Of a stretch of 64,000 bases of DNA, positions 35,217-48,519 are shown piece after piece (position 1 is the stretch's first letter; the number at the start of each line of letters is the position of its first letter). The notes beneath the pieces are model-generated. The model was not told where the DNA came from, did no database searches, and saw only the letters and a list, made by a program, of their open reading frames with translations. The DNA comes from Lolium rigidum (lineage: Eukaryota > Streptophyta > Magnoliopsida > Poales > Poaceae), in assembly GCF_022539505.1 (NCBI RefSeq), contig NC_061514.1, forward strand, positions 340,798,644-340,862,643, in the 5' to 3' direction. Both the position numbers and the translations under genes were made by a program.

Positions 35217-36893
35217 TGTTGGATATTTTCCCGAGAAGCAATAATAAAGTGGTTATTATTATATCTTAGTGTTCGTGATAAATGTTTACATCTCATACTA
35301 TAATTGTATTAATTGGAAACATTAATACATGTGTGTTTTGTAAACAAACCGGAGTCCCTAGGAAGCCTCTTGTTTAAACTAGTTTGTTGATTAATTGATG
35401 ATCAATGTTTCCTGATCATGAACAATGGATGTTGTTAATAACAAGATCATGTCATTAGGAGAATGACATGATGGACACACACCCATAGTAAGCATAACAA
35501 TAAGATCAAGTCATTAAAGTTCATTTTGCTGTAGCTCAAATGCATAGTAACCTAGTCCTTCGACCATGAGATCGTGTTAATCACTAACAGTAGAGGAATG
35601 CTTTGATGACATCAAACACCACTTCGTAACTGGGTGGCTATAAAAGTGAGAGTTGAAGCTCATGGATCAAGAGTGGGATTTGTCCATCCAAATGACGGAG
35701 AGATATACTCTGGGCCCTCTCGGTGACATGGCATTCAATTAGCTTGCAAGCATATGACTAGGTCACAGGGGATGTCGTATCATGGAATGAGTAGAGAGTA
35801 CTTATCAGTAACGATATTGAACTATGTATGGAGATACCGATGATCGAATCTCAGATAAGTGAAGTATCGTGCGACAAAGGGAATTGGTAACCAATGCTTA
35901 TGGTTCTTTCGATAACGAATTCATCGTTGAATATGTGGGAGCCATTATAGAAATCCAGGTCCCGATGTTGGTTATTGATCGGAGAGGTGTCTCGATCATG
36001 TCTGCTTCATTCACCAATATGGAATTTGATGTGGAGACTGAATGTTGTTCGGAGTCTCGGATTGGATCCAGGACATCACGAGGAGGTTCGGAATAGTCCG
36101 TAGAATAAGATTCATATATGGGAAATCATTTTCAGGGTTACCAGAAAAGTTCGGGATTTTTCGGTATTGTATCGGAGGTTTTAGAAGGTTCCGGAGGGTA
36201 CCATAGTGAGGCCCACCTATCTCGGATGACCAACATGGACCGGAGGGGGTTGCATAGGCCCACATGGGCCAGGCACACCGGGCCCCAAGGCCCATGCGGC
36301 TGGATCAAGTGGATAAGATCAAATCCCTTGAAAATAGAAACTTAACTTGGGGGCAAAGTTTCCCCCTTTTTGGCGAACCCTGGGGCTTGGAGGAGGGGCC
36401 AAGGCAGCCCCCCATGCCTATATAAGAGGTAGGGGAGGGCTGGGGCATAGCACAACACCCCCCCCCCCCAAACCCTAGCCGCCCCTCTCTCCCTCCTTCC
36501 TGCGCAGGCTTGGCGAAGCCCTGCAGGTTTTCTTCTCCACCACCACCACGCCGTTGTGTTGCTGGGATTCCGAGGGGGTCTACTACATCCGCTGCCCCAC
36601 TGGAACGGGGAGAGGGCATCATCATCGACACTGTACGTGTGACCGAGTACGGAAGTGCTGCCCGATCGCAGCACTGGAAAGGACTGCAACGCGAACCAGA
36701 GTCCGTCAAGGGTACATCTACATCAACCACGAGATATGATCTCATTAATACTTTGGATCTACGAGGGTTAGTTTCTCATCTATCTCGTTGCATAGATCTC
36801 ATAGATTGGATCTTGGCTTTTCCATAGATTAGACCTTGGTTTTATCCGTTCTTGCGGTAGAAATTTTTTGTTTTCTATGCTACGAACCCTATA
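35217..36893 (+). mobile_element. Ty1-copia LTR, BARE1/Angela/WIS-like (5' LTR, about 1.68 kb)
   Basis: Starts tgttggatattttcc and continues with cttagtgttcgtgataaatg and caaaccggagtccctaggaa, characteristic phrases of this Triticeae family. It ends next to the primer site tggtatcagagcc at 36895, complementary to initiator-Met tRNA. tatataagag near 36420 is a plausible LTR TATA box. Length is close to the usual ~1.7-1.8 kb of these LTRs. Confidence 0.85.
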
Positions 36894-37669
36894 GTGGTAT
36901 CAGAGCCGAGTCTATGCGTATATTTGTTGCACGAGTAGAACACAATGGTTTTGTGGTCCATTGATGCTTTTTTTGTTGCCTCTATGTGTGTACTTTTCAT
37001 CTCGCGGGGTGGTGGGATGAAGCCTCCTGGGATAACTTTACATGTCCTCGCACATGAGAATCGCTTCACGCTTGACATGCAACTTGTATTGCACAAGTCG
37101 CTTTGCGGGTGTCTGTCTCTCCCACCATAGTTGAGATCCAATTTACAATTGGTGGTTGATAACAATTGTATCAATGTTGTGGTTCTTGTCCGTAGGTAAG
37201 AACGATTCTATACTCGAAAGCCCCAAGCCACGTAAAACATGCAAAGAAAATTAGAGGCGTCTAACTTGTTTTTGCAGAGGCATGTGATGTGATATGACAA
37301 TTATGTGATTGTAATTATATTTGATGTATGTGATGACCCTTATTGTAATATGGCAACTATCAGGAGCCTAATGGTTGTCTTTATTGTTTCATGACCTGCG
37401 TGTCAATCACCATGTAATAGCTTTATTTCATTACTATGAGTTAGTAGTTGTAATAGTTGCTATGGATGGTGGACAACCATGAAGCGATGCCATGGATCTT
37501 GGCGCAATGCTGGTGATGATGGAGATCATGCTCATGTGCTTTGGAGATGGAGAACAAAGGCACAAGAAGAAAAGGCCATATCATATCACATTATCCATGC
37601 ATGTGATGTTTATCCTTTTATGCATCTTATTTTTCTTATATCGCAATGGTAGCATTATAAGATGATACC
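36894..37669 (+). mobile_element. Leader region of the BARE1/Angela-like copia element, truncated
   Basis: Non-coding sequence downstream of the primer site (with cacgagtagaacacaa and tggtggacaaccatgaag) typical of this family. It is cut at 37669 by the next retrotransposon; gag-pol and the 3' LTR of this element were not found in the window. Confidence 0.7.
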
Positions 37670-39831
37670 TGATGAGTGCATTTTTAGCATGTTTTGTAAT
37701 GTTATTTCATTATGTTTTTGACAAGTAGTGGTAGGGATTTTGTATTTCACCTCGCTACCGCACCCTTTTATGCTTGTCTACACAGGATCTCCAAATAATA
37801 AGTCAATAATTAAATATCATTGAAAACTGTCATTTTCTGGTATTTTGATGTGATAAAAATCATTTTTGCACTTAATAACGCACCTGGGCGAAAGGGCAAT
37901 GCGAGAACAACCTTCTTCAACTCACATACGAATCTGAGATCCAAGCACGTACGCGACCAGAAACACCAGAACACCGTCCAAGAAGAGATCTGAATGAAGA
38001 TAAAGAAGGGGCATCATCCATGCTGCTACCCGAATCTCTAGAGGACAAGGCATCATCACCTTCATCATCATCCACAACGAATCACCATGTCCATTCTCTC
38101 CATCCCATTATATTGTAATCTCCATCACCATTGTGGGTTTGTACTTGGATTCACACTGTTATCCCTTTTCCATACGCAAGTTTATGATGATGTTCTTCAT
38201 TGTCTCCATGTGTGAGTAGCCCGTTCTTGGGGTAGATGGAGATACCCTAGAAGTATTATTATATGAATTAAGATAACTTATACCTTTGCACTATGATTGT
38301 ATGTTAGTTTTATGTTGTGATGTTGCATGATGTCGACCATGTGATATTTTCCTAAGGGTCACATGAGGGAACTACCGTCGGAAGTTCGGTAGTGTATACG
38401 GCAGGAAGTGACATCCCATGTGCGGTGCAGTATTGTACGGAAGATGGGGATAAGAAGGGACTCGCAAAGCTTAACAAATAACCATGGGGCAATCCCTTAA
38501 TTGTAATGGACCCATAGGTGGCTTGCCGAAGGTCGTTGCAGTGGTTATTCAGGGATGTGTTATGAGATACATATTCCAACTTCGAGCCTTTCCCACATAC
38601 AACGAGGGCTAATATATGAGTTATCTAGTTTGTATCTTTAGTTAATACTAGTGGTGGAACCAACAACCCCCGAGATCATTTTAAGTCTTATTGCAGTCCG
38701 AACACTATCTTTAGTTGCATTTACATTCTTCAATTTCAGTTATTGACTCTATTAAAATACCCAACAAACCCTTTTAATTAAATATTTCGCTTGAGATTTG
38801 AGACAACTTTAAGTAATTTTAGATAAATAGTAACAAGGGGCATTAACATCACTACTAGTAGCTCCTCGTGGTTTGATACTCTTATTTCGAAACTAGCAAC
38901 ATCTGATATGTGTTCTTGCAGTTATCAAGCTATTTTCTGGCGCTGTTGCCAGGGAGCTCAGCGCTTTTGGTCTTTGCTTTCAGTTGCTAATTTGTTTATC
39001 ATTCTACTTTAGTTGTTTTTGAGTTACAGGTGAAAAACCATGGAGGATTACCAACGTGAGAAGCAAGCTCCAAACAGTAAAGGGCTATGGCTCTCCAGTG
39101 GACGCTTTTATTAAATCAAACATACTCATCAATCCGAGAGGGTATGGAATTCATCACACACTATTAGACTTACTGAAATCCAAGATGTTTGCAGGAGATG
39201 ACACTGAAGATATTTATGGACATATTGAATATTTTGAAGATGTTTGTGCAACTTTCAGTTTAAACATCTTTTTAGAATATGAGGTTAAGTTTAAACTCTT
39301 TGGACAAACTCTTACTGAGAAACCTCGAGCTTGGTATAATGATTATCCTATTTCACATTTTTCTGAATGGAGAATATTGTCTACTAAACTCCTTCAAACA
39401 GTTTTTTCCAGAAACAAGGTCCCTAGGAGCAAGGCGGATGATTACAAACTTTAAAATTTTACCGCAAGAAGGCTTGTATGAAAGCTACTCAATGTTCCAG
39501 GAGATTCTTAGAAACTTCCCCCATCATGATTTCCCACCTTGGTTAATTATACATACTTTTTATGCAGGAGTTAATTTGGAGAATAGAGATTTATTAGATT
39601 TACTTACTGATGGATCTTTTACTGAGTATGGAGTGGATAAGGCATGGGAATTATTAGTTACCATACACAAAGATAAGCTTTTGAAAGAAAGTGAAGAACC
39701 TTATTTAAAGTCTCAAGTAGTGTTAGAATATATTAATAATTTTATGCAGTCTAGCAAGGTTGCTGAATTGCTTGTTAATAACAAGCTCCAGCCTAAGGAT
39801 ATAATTCAGATTGTTATAGGTTTTTTTTAAT
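37670..39831 (+). mobile_element. Ty3-gypsy (Athila-type) half-element: 5' LTR, primer site and gag start
   Basis: The LTR runs from tgatgagtgca (37670) to gttatca (38927), 1258 bp. The primer site tggcgctgttgccaggga (38938-38955) is of the kind used by Athila-lineage elements. Gag follows. The element breaks at about 39831, where a minus-strand gypsy element begins; pol and the 3' LTR are missing. Confidence 0.75.
39040..39830 (+). pseudogene. Ty3-gypsy gag, N-terminal part, frameshifted and truncated
   Basis: The likely start is ATG 39040 (MEDYQREK). The frame shifts near 39080 into a stretch with HIEYFEDVCATFSL and FGQTLTEKPRAWYNDYP, the signature of plant gypsy Gag capsid domains, and shifts again near 39440 into GLYESYSMFQEILRNFPHH. 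No zinc knuckle is reached before the break at 39831. It would have made capsid protein; it cannot do so now. Confidence 0.75.
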
Positions 39832-41483
39832 TTTCTCTTCAAACACCTCATGTCCTAACTCAAGATAAATACTATAAAGCTCTCTAATTTTTTGTTGTTT
39901 TCCATTAAGCCTAACTAGTGAAAATAAAAACAAGAAACAAAAAGATATAATTGCAGGATCTAAAGGAAATAACTTTGAGCACTCACCAGCAACTAGAAAA
40001 CTTAGTAGCCAGAGGATGTGAGTACCTTTTACCTTACCTCCCCGGTAACGGCGCCAGAAAAGAGCTTGATGTCTACGCACGCTTCTATTCTCGTAGACAG
40101 TGTTGGGCCTCCAAGTGCAGAGGTTTATAGAACAGCAGCAAATTTCCCTTAAGTGGATCACCCAAGGTTTATTGAACTCAGGGAGTTAGAGGTCAAAGAT
40201 ATCCCTCTCAAGCAACCCTACAATTACGATACAAGAATTATCTTATGTCCCCAACACACCCAATACACTTGTCAAGTGTATAGGTGCACTAGTTCGGCGA
40301 AGAGATAGTGAAATACAAGCAATATGGATGATTATGAGTGGTAATTGCAATCTGAAATAAAAATGGCAGCAAGCAAACATGTAGAATAACTGGTTGTAAA
40401 TGGTGTTTCAATGCTTGGAAACAAGGTCTAGGGATCATACTTTCACTAGTGGTCACTCTCAACAATGATACCATAATTGAATACATAGATATTATCACTT
40501 CATTATATATGCTACTCTGAACCACTCCCCGATTTGATAATAAACACAAATTCACTGCGTAGGGCTGCATAAGCATTCCTTAAAGTTCGCATTCCCAATC
40601 TATGGACGCCCCACACTATCACCTTGAGCATACAAAGATGGTACTAACTAGTCACCACAATTCATAAGTATTTCTGTAAATTAAGCTTAAGAACCAAACA
40701 CGGTGTGCATATTGTCACCTTCACACTATTGGACAAGGTGTCCCCGGAGATCACATAATAAAACCACTTGAGTAGCACAATAGTTGAAGAATAACATCTA
40801 CTTATTCAACTAGATTAGAAAGCTCATGATCACATAAAGATCATACATGGAGAGATAGATAGACCACGTAGCTACCAGTAATGTCCTCAGCCTCGGGGGA
40901 GAACTTTTCACTCATCATCATGGGAGTCAGCAGCGACGATGAAGATGATGGTGGAGTCAATGGAGATGGCTCCGGGGGCAATTCCCCATCCCGTCGGGGT
41001 GTTGAAATAGAGACTTCTGTCCCCCGGATCTTGTCTTCGGTGGCGGCGAACCTACGGAACTTTTCGTGGACGGAGGCTTGTGTCTTTAGGGTTCTCGCGT
41101 CGGGAGGCATTTTTAGGAAGAAGGGTGAGGTCGGTGGAGGCTAGGGGGCCCCAGAACACCCCTAGGCGTGGCTAGGGCCTAGGTCGCGCCTAGGCCTTGT
41201 CTGGCCGCCCTATGGTGCCTCCTCGTCTCTCCTCTGGACTTCGTCTTCGTTACAAAAAAATAAGATCGTCGGCTTTTGTTTCGTAAAATTCCGAGAATAT
41301 TTCTTGTACAACTTTTCTGAAATACAAAACAGCGGAAAACAGGGAACTAACACTGTGGCGTCTTGTCAATAGGTTAGTGCCACAAAATGTATAAAGTGCA
41401 ATGAAGTGTAAGCAAAACATATATAAATTGGTGTAAAACAAACATGGAGCATCAAAAATTATAGATACGTTTGCAACGTATCA
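39832..41483 (-). mobile_element. Ty3-gypsy half-element on minus strand: 5' LTR, primer site and leader
   Basis: On the minus strand the LTR runs from 41483 (tgatacgttgc) to 40067 (cgtagacatca), 1417 bp. The primer site ttctggcgccgttacc lies at 40059-40044 and a leader leads to a gag-like ATG at 39905 (MENNKKLE), cut after about 25 codons at 39832. LTR end and leader resemble the complete element at 46168-52926, so they belong to one family. It abuts the plus-strand gypsy element without spacer. Confidence 0.75.
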
Positions 41484-41488
41484 ACCCC

Positions 41489-42216
41489 CATGCCATTGAA
41501 TGGGCAACTTGGGTCTTGTGAGGATGCGCAAGGCCTGGACCAAAAGGTATATCGACCCATGATAGGATCCTTGCTCTATCTTTGTGCTTCGAGGCCGCAT
41601 ATCATGTTAAGCGTAGGGATGTGTGCTCATTTTCAATCCGCTCCTAAGGAGAGCCACTTGGTGGCGGTCAAACGGATTTTAAGGTATCTTGTTCTCACTC
41701 CTACTCTCGCGATTTGGTATCCAAAGGGGTCAACCTTTGATCTTGTGGGATACTCGGACTCCGATTGGGTCGGCGATAAGGTTGAGCGGAAGTCGACCTC
41801 CGGGGCTTGCCAATTTATTGGTCGGTCATTGGTGAATTGGTCATCAAAAAGAAAACTCCACCTCTCTATCCACCGCCAAAACCGAATACATCTCTGCGGC
41901 ATCTTGTTGCGCTCAAGTGTTGTGGATGAGGAAAACCTTGCAAGACTATGGTGTGTCTCTTGGTACGATGTCTCTTCTATGCAACAATGAAAGCGCAATA
42001 AAGATCGCTCATAACCCCGTCCAACATTGCCGCACCAAACATATTGACATCCGCCACCACTTCCTACGTGACCATGTCGCAAATGGTGACATTGCTCTCA
42101 CCCATGTGGGAACAATGTACCAATTGGCGGATATTTTCATGAAGGCTTTGGATGAAGCCCGCTTTGTTACCTTGAGACGAGAACTTGGTATTCGTGATCC
42201 TAAAAACTTGGATTGA
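41489..42216 (+). pseudogene. Ty1-copia pol C-terminus (end of reverse transcriptase, RNase H), one frameshift
   Basis: The first frame carries YRPMIGSLLYLCASRPHI and GYSDSDWVGDKVERKSTSG, the classic copia RT tail and RNase H motif. A one-base shift near 41855 moves the rest into the next frame with LWMRKTLQDYGV, RTKHIDIRHHFLRDHV and LADIFMKALDEARF, ending RELGIRDPKNLD and a stop at 42214-42216. The 5' part of pol was lost at the junction with the gypsy LTR at 41483. The ending and what follows fit the Maximus/SIRE lineage. Confidence 0.85.
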
Positions 42217-43509
42217 TTTACTTCTTGCACTCTATTCTTGCTCTTAACAGGTTATCAAGCTTGGTAGCACCGCATATGTAGGGATAGTCATCTTACCATG
42301 TCTCGGTATGATGCATACCTATGTGTGCAACATTAATAGAACCAATGTTAAAATATGGACCCAAGCACGTCTCTTCGCGGTCTCATGACATTTGCGCTTT
42401 CACATAGGGGGAGAAATCCCCCACCCTTTCATTTGACTCTTATTTATCCATATTTTGAGGCTTTGTTTAGTTCTACTGCAAACCTTGTGTTTGCTGCACT
42501 TGGTTCTTGATATCATTCAAAATCATGCCCGTTGTAGCTTTTCACTTGGTTCTAGAATACATGTGTTTTTCTCATATTGTCTCTTTGCTACTCCCTACCT
42601 CTCTTTCCGTCTAATGTACATGTCATATTTTGTCTCCGGCGAAAAAGGGTTCCAGCAGCCAAACCGGTCGGACCGGTCTCTGTGCCGGTTTGGATTTTCC
42701 AAACTGGCGCACAGCCCGACGCAGCCGTTTTGGTTCGCCTTCATCTAAAGGGCTCGGGGCTCCCCTAGGGTTACCCCCCTCATTCTTCCCCGAGTTTCCT
42801 TCCTCCATGGCCGCCCCCTCTTACTACTCCACCCTCCTCTAGTGATTTCATCCATTAGAACTCCACAAACAACCAAAGATTCGATAGATCGGGTTATTTT
42901 GAGGTTCTTCACCGAAGGATTCTTCAATTCTTGCACCTCATTGGTAGATCTTGGGTATCCACCCACCAAGCATCTCCATAGAAGTCTCTCTCCACCAAGT
43001 TAGGGCAAGGGAGATGATGGCCTCGGGTAATCCTTCCTCTCCTCTCCCTCTAGTTCTTGATTGTCTCCCTTTTTCTTCTCCATATCTGAGGTTGTTAAGA
43101 TCTAGGGTTAGGGTTAGGTTTGTGTGTGTTGTCTTGGAGACCTACCACCTCACTTCATGGTCTTCACCTTCCTAATGGTAGCTTTGTACAAGCATTGAGC
43201 ACGTTTTTTGACAAGTTTTGGAGATTTTTACACACAAATATTTTTCCCGATGTGTTTCCGGCAGGAGTTTCGGCCAGTCGGGTCTGGCGCCGAAAATTTC
43301 CGGCGGGTGAACCGGTCTAACGGTTTGCTTGCCGGAACGTTCCGGCGCAGGAACCGGTCTGCCGGCAGTTGTAACCGGAATTTCCGGATCCGTCGGTCTG
43401 CTCTCCGAAAATTGATGTCTCCAATTTTTTTTCGAACTCATCGCTTGTTCAAACCTCATACATTCTTTGGACTCCTTTGTTATGACATGTACTCTTATCT
43501 TGTGCTTCC
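42217..43509 (+). mobile_element. Spacer between pol and downstream ORF of the Maximus/SIRE-like copia element
   Basis: No gene seen apart from the element itself. It includes agggggagaaatccccc near 42403 and several ccggtc-rich stretches (42655-42725, 43255-43390) that recur in the 3' LTR (45870-46050). A possible short leader exon with ATG at 43017 (MASGNPSSP) precedes the third ORF. Confidence 0.5.
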
Positions 43510-45003
43510 CTCTATATGCTTTTTCACATATGATGAGTACAGTAGTGATGATCCAGTGATTGGGGAGAAGAGACAGAGGACTGAGAAGACTGTGAGGCTG
43601 CCTGGTTGTGGCACCGGTGGGCGTGTTCCTAGAAGTGCTCATGGAGGACACGGTGGTAGCCGCGGTAGTGCAACTAAGCTCAAGACCACCGTGGGAAAAA
43701 ATAAAGGCAAGCACATCCCCCTCCTCAGGAAGAAGAAGATGTGCTCACTGGGAATGCTGCTCAGATTCCTGTTGGTCAATGGAGGACCATACGGCAAGAC
43801 AATCCTTATCGCTTTGCATAAAGGACCTACACTGGTCGTGACAAATTGTTTTGGACTAAGAATCAAGCTCAAATGTGGATTGACTTCTATGATGACTCAG
43901 ACCATATGAAGAAGGGCTTTTATGTGGTTCCCAAATATCTGAATATGGATCACTTCAGCCTCCACACCACCACTGACTTTCGGTTCATTGATGATGCTTT
44001 GAAACGGTTGAATATTCTTGATGTTGTGTGCATTGAGAAAGATCTTCTGTTGCTTCCAGATGTCATTCGGCCAATTCCATGCCATTGAGTTCTTTCACTC
44101 AGATACTGCTTGCACTATCACTTGGATGACTGGCAAGGATCAGTACTCTGCTTCTTTTGATGACTTATGTGATTCTCTTGGACACTATCAGAAGCCCATG
44201 TCCATCGATAAGATTGCTTTTTTGCTATACTCCTGACCCTGAACAACTCCCTCCCCGGATTGCTGGCATGTACTACTACTACCACACTTTGGCCAAGCTA
44301 TTCCGGTAGAATCTTGTGAGCAAGGACGGAGACGAGGCTAGTTGTCGCCATTATCATGTCAACTTGATGTACTATTGCCGTCCCGAGAATCTGAAGAAGA
44401 TTAATGGCTGTCATTTCATCTTCTGTGAGTTGCAGAGGTCTGTGGAGAAGTGCATGTCCCCCAACTACTGCCAATTTGTTCAGCCTCTTCTCTCCCATGT
44501 TGTGCCTATTGATAATCTTCCCAGAGGTCAGCAAGTGCGGATGGACTCCTTCTCTCTAGAAATTCGTGGTCCTTATATGGATGTTCATGAGATGATGCCT
44601 CCTAAAGCTAGGACCAAGGCTAGGTATGATCCTATCATACCCTGGGTACCTCTTCCTCCTATGATGTGAACCACTAGACTTTGGAGATGGCTCAAGAGAC
44701 TAGGAGGAGGCAGGATGAGTTCCTTCGTGAACGGAATGTGACCGTTCCCCCGCTAGGGCCAGAGATGAATCATGTGCCCTATTAGTCCTTTGTGATGCCT
44801 ACGATTGATGATGCTATGTTCCATGGGTTTGACATGTCCAGGTTGCCTCCATTTAGCTCAGCTCGTGCTCCTTCCCATCCTTGTCGTAGTGTTGCCAGTG
44901 GCAGTGGTACCGGTAGTGGCAGTCACACCGGCTCCGGTGATGGTGAAGATGAGTCAGAGGAGATTTCCCAACACCATGACAACGACGCCTTCTTTTCTTG
45001 ATC
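43510..45003 (+). pseudogene. Extra downstream ORF of Maximus/SIRE-like copia element, broken
   Basis: The position between pol and the 3' LTR is where Maximus/SIRE elements carry an additional (env-position or gag-like) ORF. Readable pieces are YSSDDPVIGEKRQRTEKT near 43525, KNQAQMWIDFYDDSDHM near 43850, FFHSDTACTITWMTGKDQY near 44095, VEKCMSPNYCQFVQPLLSH near 44450, and a Ser/Gly-rich acidic tail (GSGTGSGSHTGSGDGEDE) to the stop at 45001. At least three frameshifts and one in-frame stop separate them. No transmembrane or fusion motif is visible, and the function of the family ORF is not settled. Confidence 0.6.
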
Positions 45004-45492
45004 GTTAGCATCGTCTACTTTTTGTCCTCTTTTTGGTGTTTCGATGCCAAAGGGGGAGAAAGAGTAAAGTCTATTAGGATTACGGGTTCTTTGCCGGGGT
45101 CTCCGGAGCTCTCTGTGTGCACAAGCCCTGCTACTTTATTCTGTTCTTATTGGCTTGTGCTACCATTTGCTATTTCATTCGAACTATTTGCTTTATGTTC
45201 GTGTGTTGGACAATTTAGTATTATGTTATGAGTACCTTAGATATCTATCTATGTTATGATATGTATCATCTATATGCTTAGATATCCTTGCTTTATCTTG
45301 TCCATGATATGTTTATTTGCTAAAGATATTGGGGGAGCTTCTCATATACTCTACTATTGCACTTTGCATTGAAATGCAAAATCTCCAAGTGCATACATTA
45401 TGGGGGAGCTTGTCTAATATCTTATATGGAACCAATTGTTTACTCATCATAATATCTTTATTTGACTCTAGCTCGGTTTGTCATCGTTAACC

Positions 45493-45505
45493 AAAAAGGG
45501 GGAGA
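45493..45505 (+). promoter_or_regulatory. Polypurine tract of the Maximus/SIRE-like element
   Basis: aaaaagggggaga directly precedes the 3' LTR, as needed for plus-strand DNA priming. Confidence 0.75.
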
Positions 45506-45506
45506 T

Positions 45507-46167
45507 TGTAAGGGTATTTTACCCTTAACCATTATTTTGGTTAAAAATGACACCGGAGCTATTGTGTGGACTAATGGTTTCTCTAAGTATATACACAGGT
45601 TTAATCCGCATGTGGGATTGCAAGGTGGTGTGTGACCCCCCATTTGTTGTTCACAAGAAGCGACGGTGTTTTGGCTCTTTTCTCTATTGCTTTATTCTTG
45701 AGTCATAGGAAACACCGCACTATTAAGAGGGGTCATCTCGATGAGCTCATTGTGGATGTTACCTCAGCCATACATACACATCCTACCACCATATTGATCC
45801 ATCACACTTTTCAGAGAAGGTTAGTTTTTGGAGAAATCGCCGTTTGAAAATAGTCTAGCGAGTTCCAACGCAGGTTCCGACGGAACCGGCTTTACCGCCG
45901 GAAATTTCCGGTCTGCCGGTTTCATTCCGGTTTCGTCAGAAAGCGGTACAGGAAGCAGTTCCGGCTATTCCGGGACCGTTCCGGTGGGCTGGTCCGAAAC
46001 CGGCGCACGGTTCGACTGACCGGTCTGGTCGGCGGAAATTCCGGTTGGAGAACCCGGGAGTGCCGTTTTGGCTCGCAGGACTTTTTCCAAACGGCTCTTT
46101 TTCTCCTTGGGTTATATATACCCCTTCTTCCAGCTTGAGAGGGTTAGGTCAACCATATCCTTGTGCT
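45507..46167 (+). mobile_element. 3' LTR of the Maximus/SIRE-like copia element, left part
   Basis: Starts tgtaagggtattttaccc directly after the polypurine tract. It contains a ccgg-rich stretch and a TATA-like ttatatatacccc near 46110. Interrupted at 46168 by a complete gypsy element; continues at 52932. Confidence 0.8.
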
Positions 46168-48519
46168 TGATGTCTACGGGAGCTTCTATTCTTGTAGACA
46201 GTGTTGGGCCTCCAAGAGCAGAGGTTTGTAGAACAGCAGCAAGTTTCCCTTAAGTGGATCACCCAAGGTTTATCGATCTCAGGGAGGAAGAGGTCAAAGA
46301 TATCCCTCTCATGCAACCCTGCAACCACAAAGCAAGAAGTCTCTTGTGTCCCCAACACACCTAATAGGTGCACTAGTTCGGCGAAGAGATAGTGAAATAC
46401 AGGTGGTATGAATAAGTAGTAGCAACGGCACCGTGAAAAGTGCTTTGCCCAGGACAGTAAACAAGCAGTAGTAACGCAGCAGTAGTAACGCAGCAGTAGT
46501 AACACAGTAAAACAGTAAACAAGCAGCGATAGCAGTATTTAGGAACAAGGCCTAGGGATTAGACTTTCACTAGTGGACACTCTCAACATTGATCACATAA
46601 CAGAACATATAAATGCATACTCTACACTTTTGTTGGATGATGAACACATTGCGTAGGATTACACGAACCCTCAATGCCGGAGTTAACAAGCTCCACAATA
46701 ATGCTCATATTTTAGTAACCTTTAGTGTAAGATAGATCAAAAGACTAAACCAAGTACTAGCATAGCATGCACACTCGTCACCTTCATGCATATGTAGGAG
46801 GAATAGATCACATCGATATTATCATAGCAATAGTTAACTTCGCAATCTACAAGAGATCATGATCATAGCATAAACCAAGTACTAGCACGGTGCACACATC
46901 TGTCACCTTTGCACACGTGCAGGAGGAATAAAACTACTTTAATAACACATCACTAGAGTAGCACATAGATAAATTGTGATACAAACACATTGCAATCATA
47001 AAGAGATATAAATAAGCACCTCACTATGCCATTCAACAAAGTGAATAAGTATTCTGTGAAATATGGCCTAAGAGACCCACACGGTGCACACACTCGTCAC
47101 CTTTACACACGTGGGACAAGGAGTCTCCGGAGATCACATAAGTAAAACTCACTTGACTAGCATAATGACATCTAGATTACAAGCATCATCATATGAATCT
47201 CAATCATGTAAGGCAGCTCATGAGATTATTGTATTGAAGCACATAGGAGAGAGATGAACCACATAGCTACCGGTACAGCCCCGAGCCTCGATGGAGAACT
47301 ACTCCCTCCTCATGGGAGCAAGCAGCGGTGATGAAGATGGCGGTGGAGATGGCAGCGGTGTCGATGGAGAAGCCTTCCGGGGCACTTCCCCGCTCCGGCA
47401 GGGTGCCGGAACGGAGACTCCTGTCCCCGGATCTTGGCTTCGCGATGGCGGCGGCTCCGGAAGGTTTCGTGGTTTTCGTCGAACGCCCCGAGGTTTTTAG
47501 GTCGGGGGCTTTATATAGGCGGAGAGGCGGCGCAGAGGGCTTCCGGGGGCCCACACCCTAGGGGCGCGCCCCCTTGGCCGCGCCGGGGTGTGGTGTGGTG
47601 GCCCTGCCCCCTTCTCCGGCGGTTCTCGTGTGTTCCGGATGCTTCCGGTAAAATAGGAACCCGGGCGTTGATTTCGTCCGATTCCGAGAATATTTCGTTA
47701 CTAGGATTTCGAAACCAAAAACAGCAGAAAACAGAACCGGCACTTCGGCATCTTGTTAATAGGTTAGTTCCGTGAAAATGCACGAATATGACATAAAGTG
47801 TGCATAAAACATGTAGATAACATCAATAATGTGGCATGGAACACAAGAAATTATCGATACGTTGGAGACGTATCAGCATCCCCAAGCTTAGTTCTCGCTC
47901 GTCCCGAGCAGGGTAAAACGATAAGAAAGATAATTTCCGGAGTGACATGCCATCATAAACTTGATCATACTATTTGTAAAGCATATGTAGTGAATGCAGC
48001 GATCAAAACAATGTATATGACATGGGTAAACAACTCGCATCATAAAGCAAAGACTTTTCATGAATAGCACTTCAAGACAAGCATCAATAAGTCTTGCATA
48101 AGAGTTAACTCATAAAGTAATAATTCAAAGTAAAGGTATTGAAGCAACACAAAGGAAGATGAAGTTTCAGCGGTTGCTTTCAACTTATAACATGTATATC
48201 TCATGGATAATTGTCAATGCAAAGCAATATAACAAATGCAATATGCAAATATGTAAGAATCAATGCATAGTTCACACAAATGTTTGCTTCTTGAGGTGGA
48301 GAGAGATAGGTGAACTGACTCAACATAAAAGTAAAAAAGAATGGTCCTTCAAAGAGGAAAGCATCGATTGCTATATTTGTGCTAGAGCTTTGATTTTGAA
48401 AACATAAAGAGAGCATAAAAATAAAGTTTTGAGAGGTGTATGTTGTTGTCAACGAATGGTAGCGGGTACTCTAACCCCTTGCCGGACAAACCTTCAAAGA
48501 GCGGCTCCCATTTTATTTT

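Noticed and set aside
36895..36907. tRNA gene fragment (tggtatcagagcc)
   Set aside because: It is the primer-binding site of a copia element next to its LTR, with no cloverleaf around it.
39814..40161. 115-codon minus-strand frame
   Set aside because: It runs through LTR end, primer site and leader of the minus-strand gypsy element and has no independent coding features.
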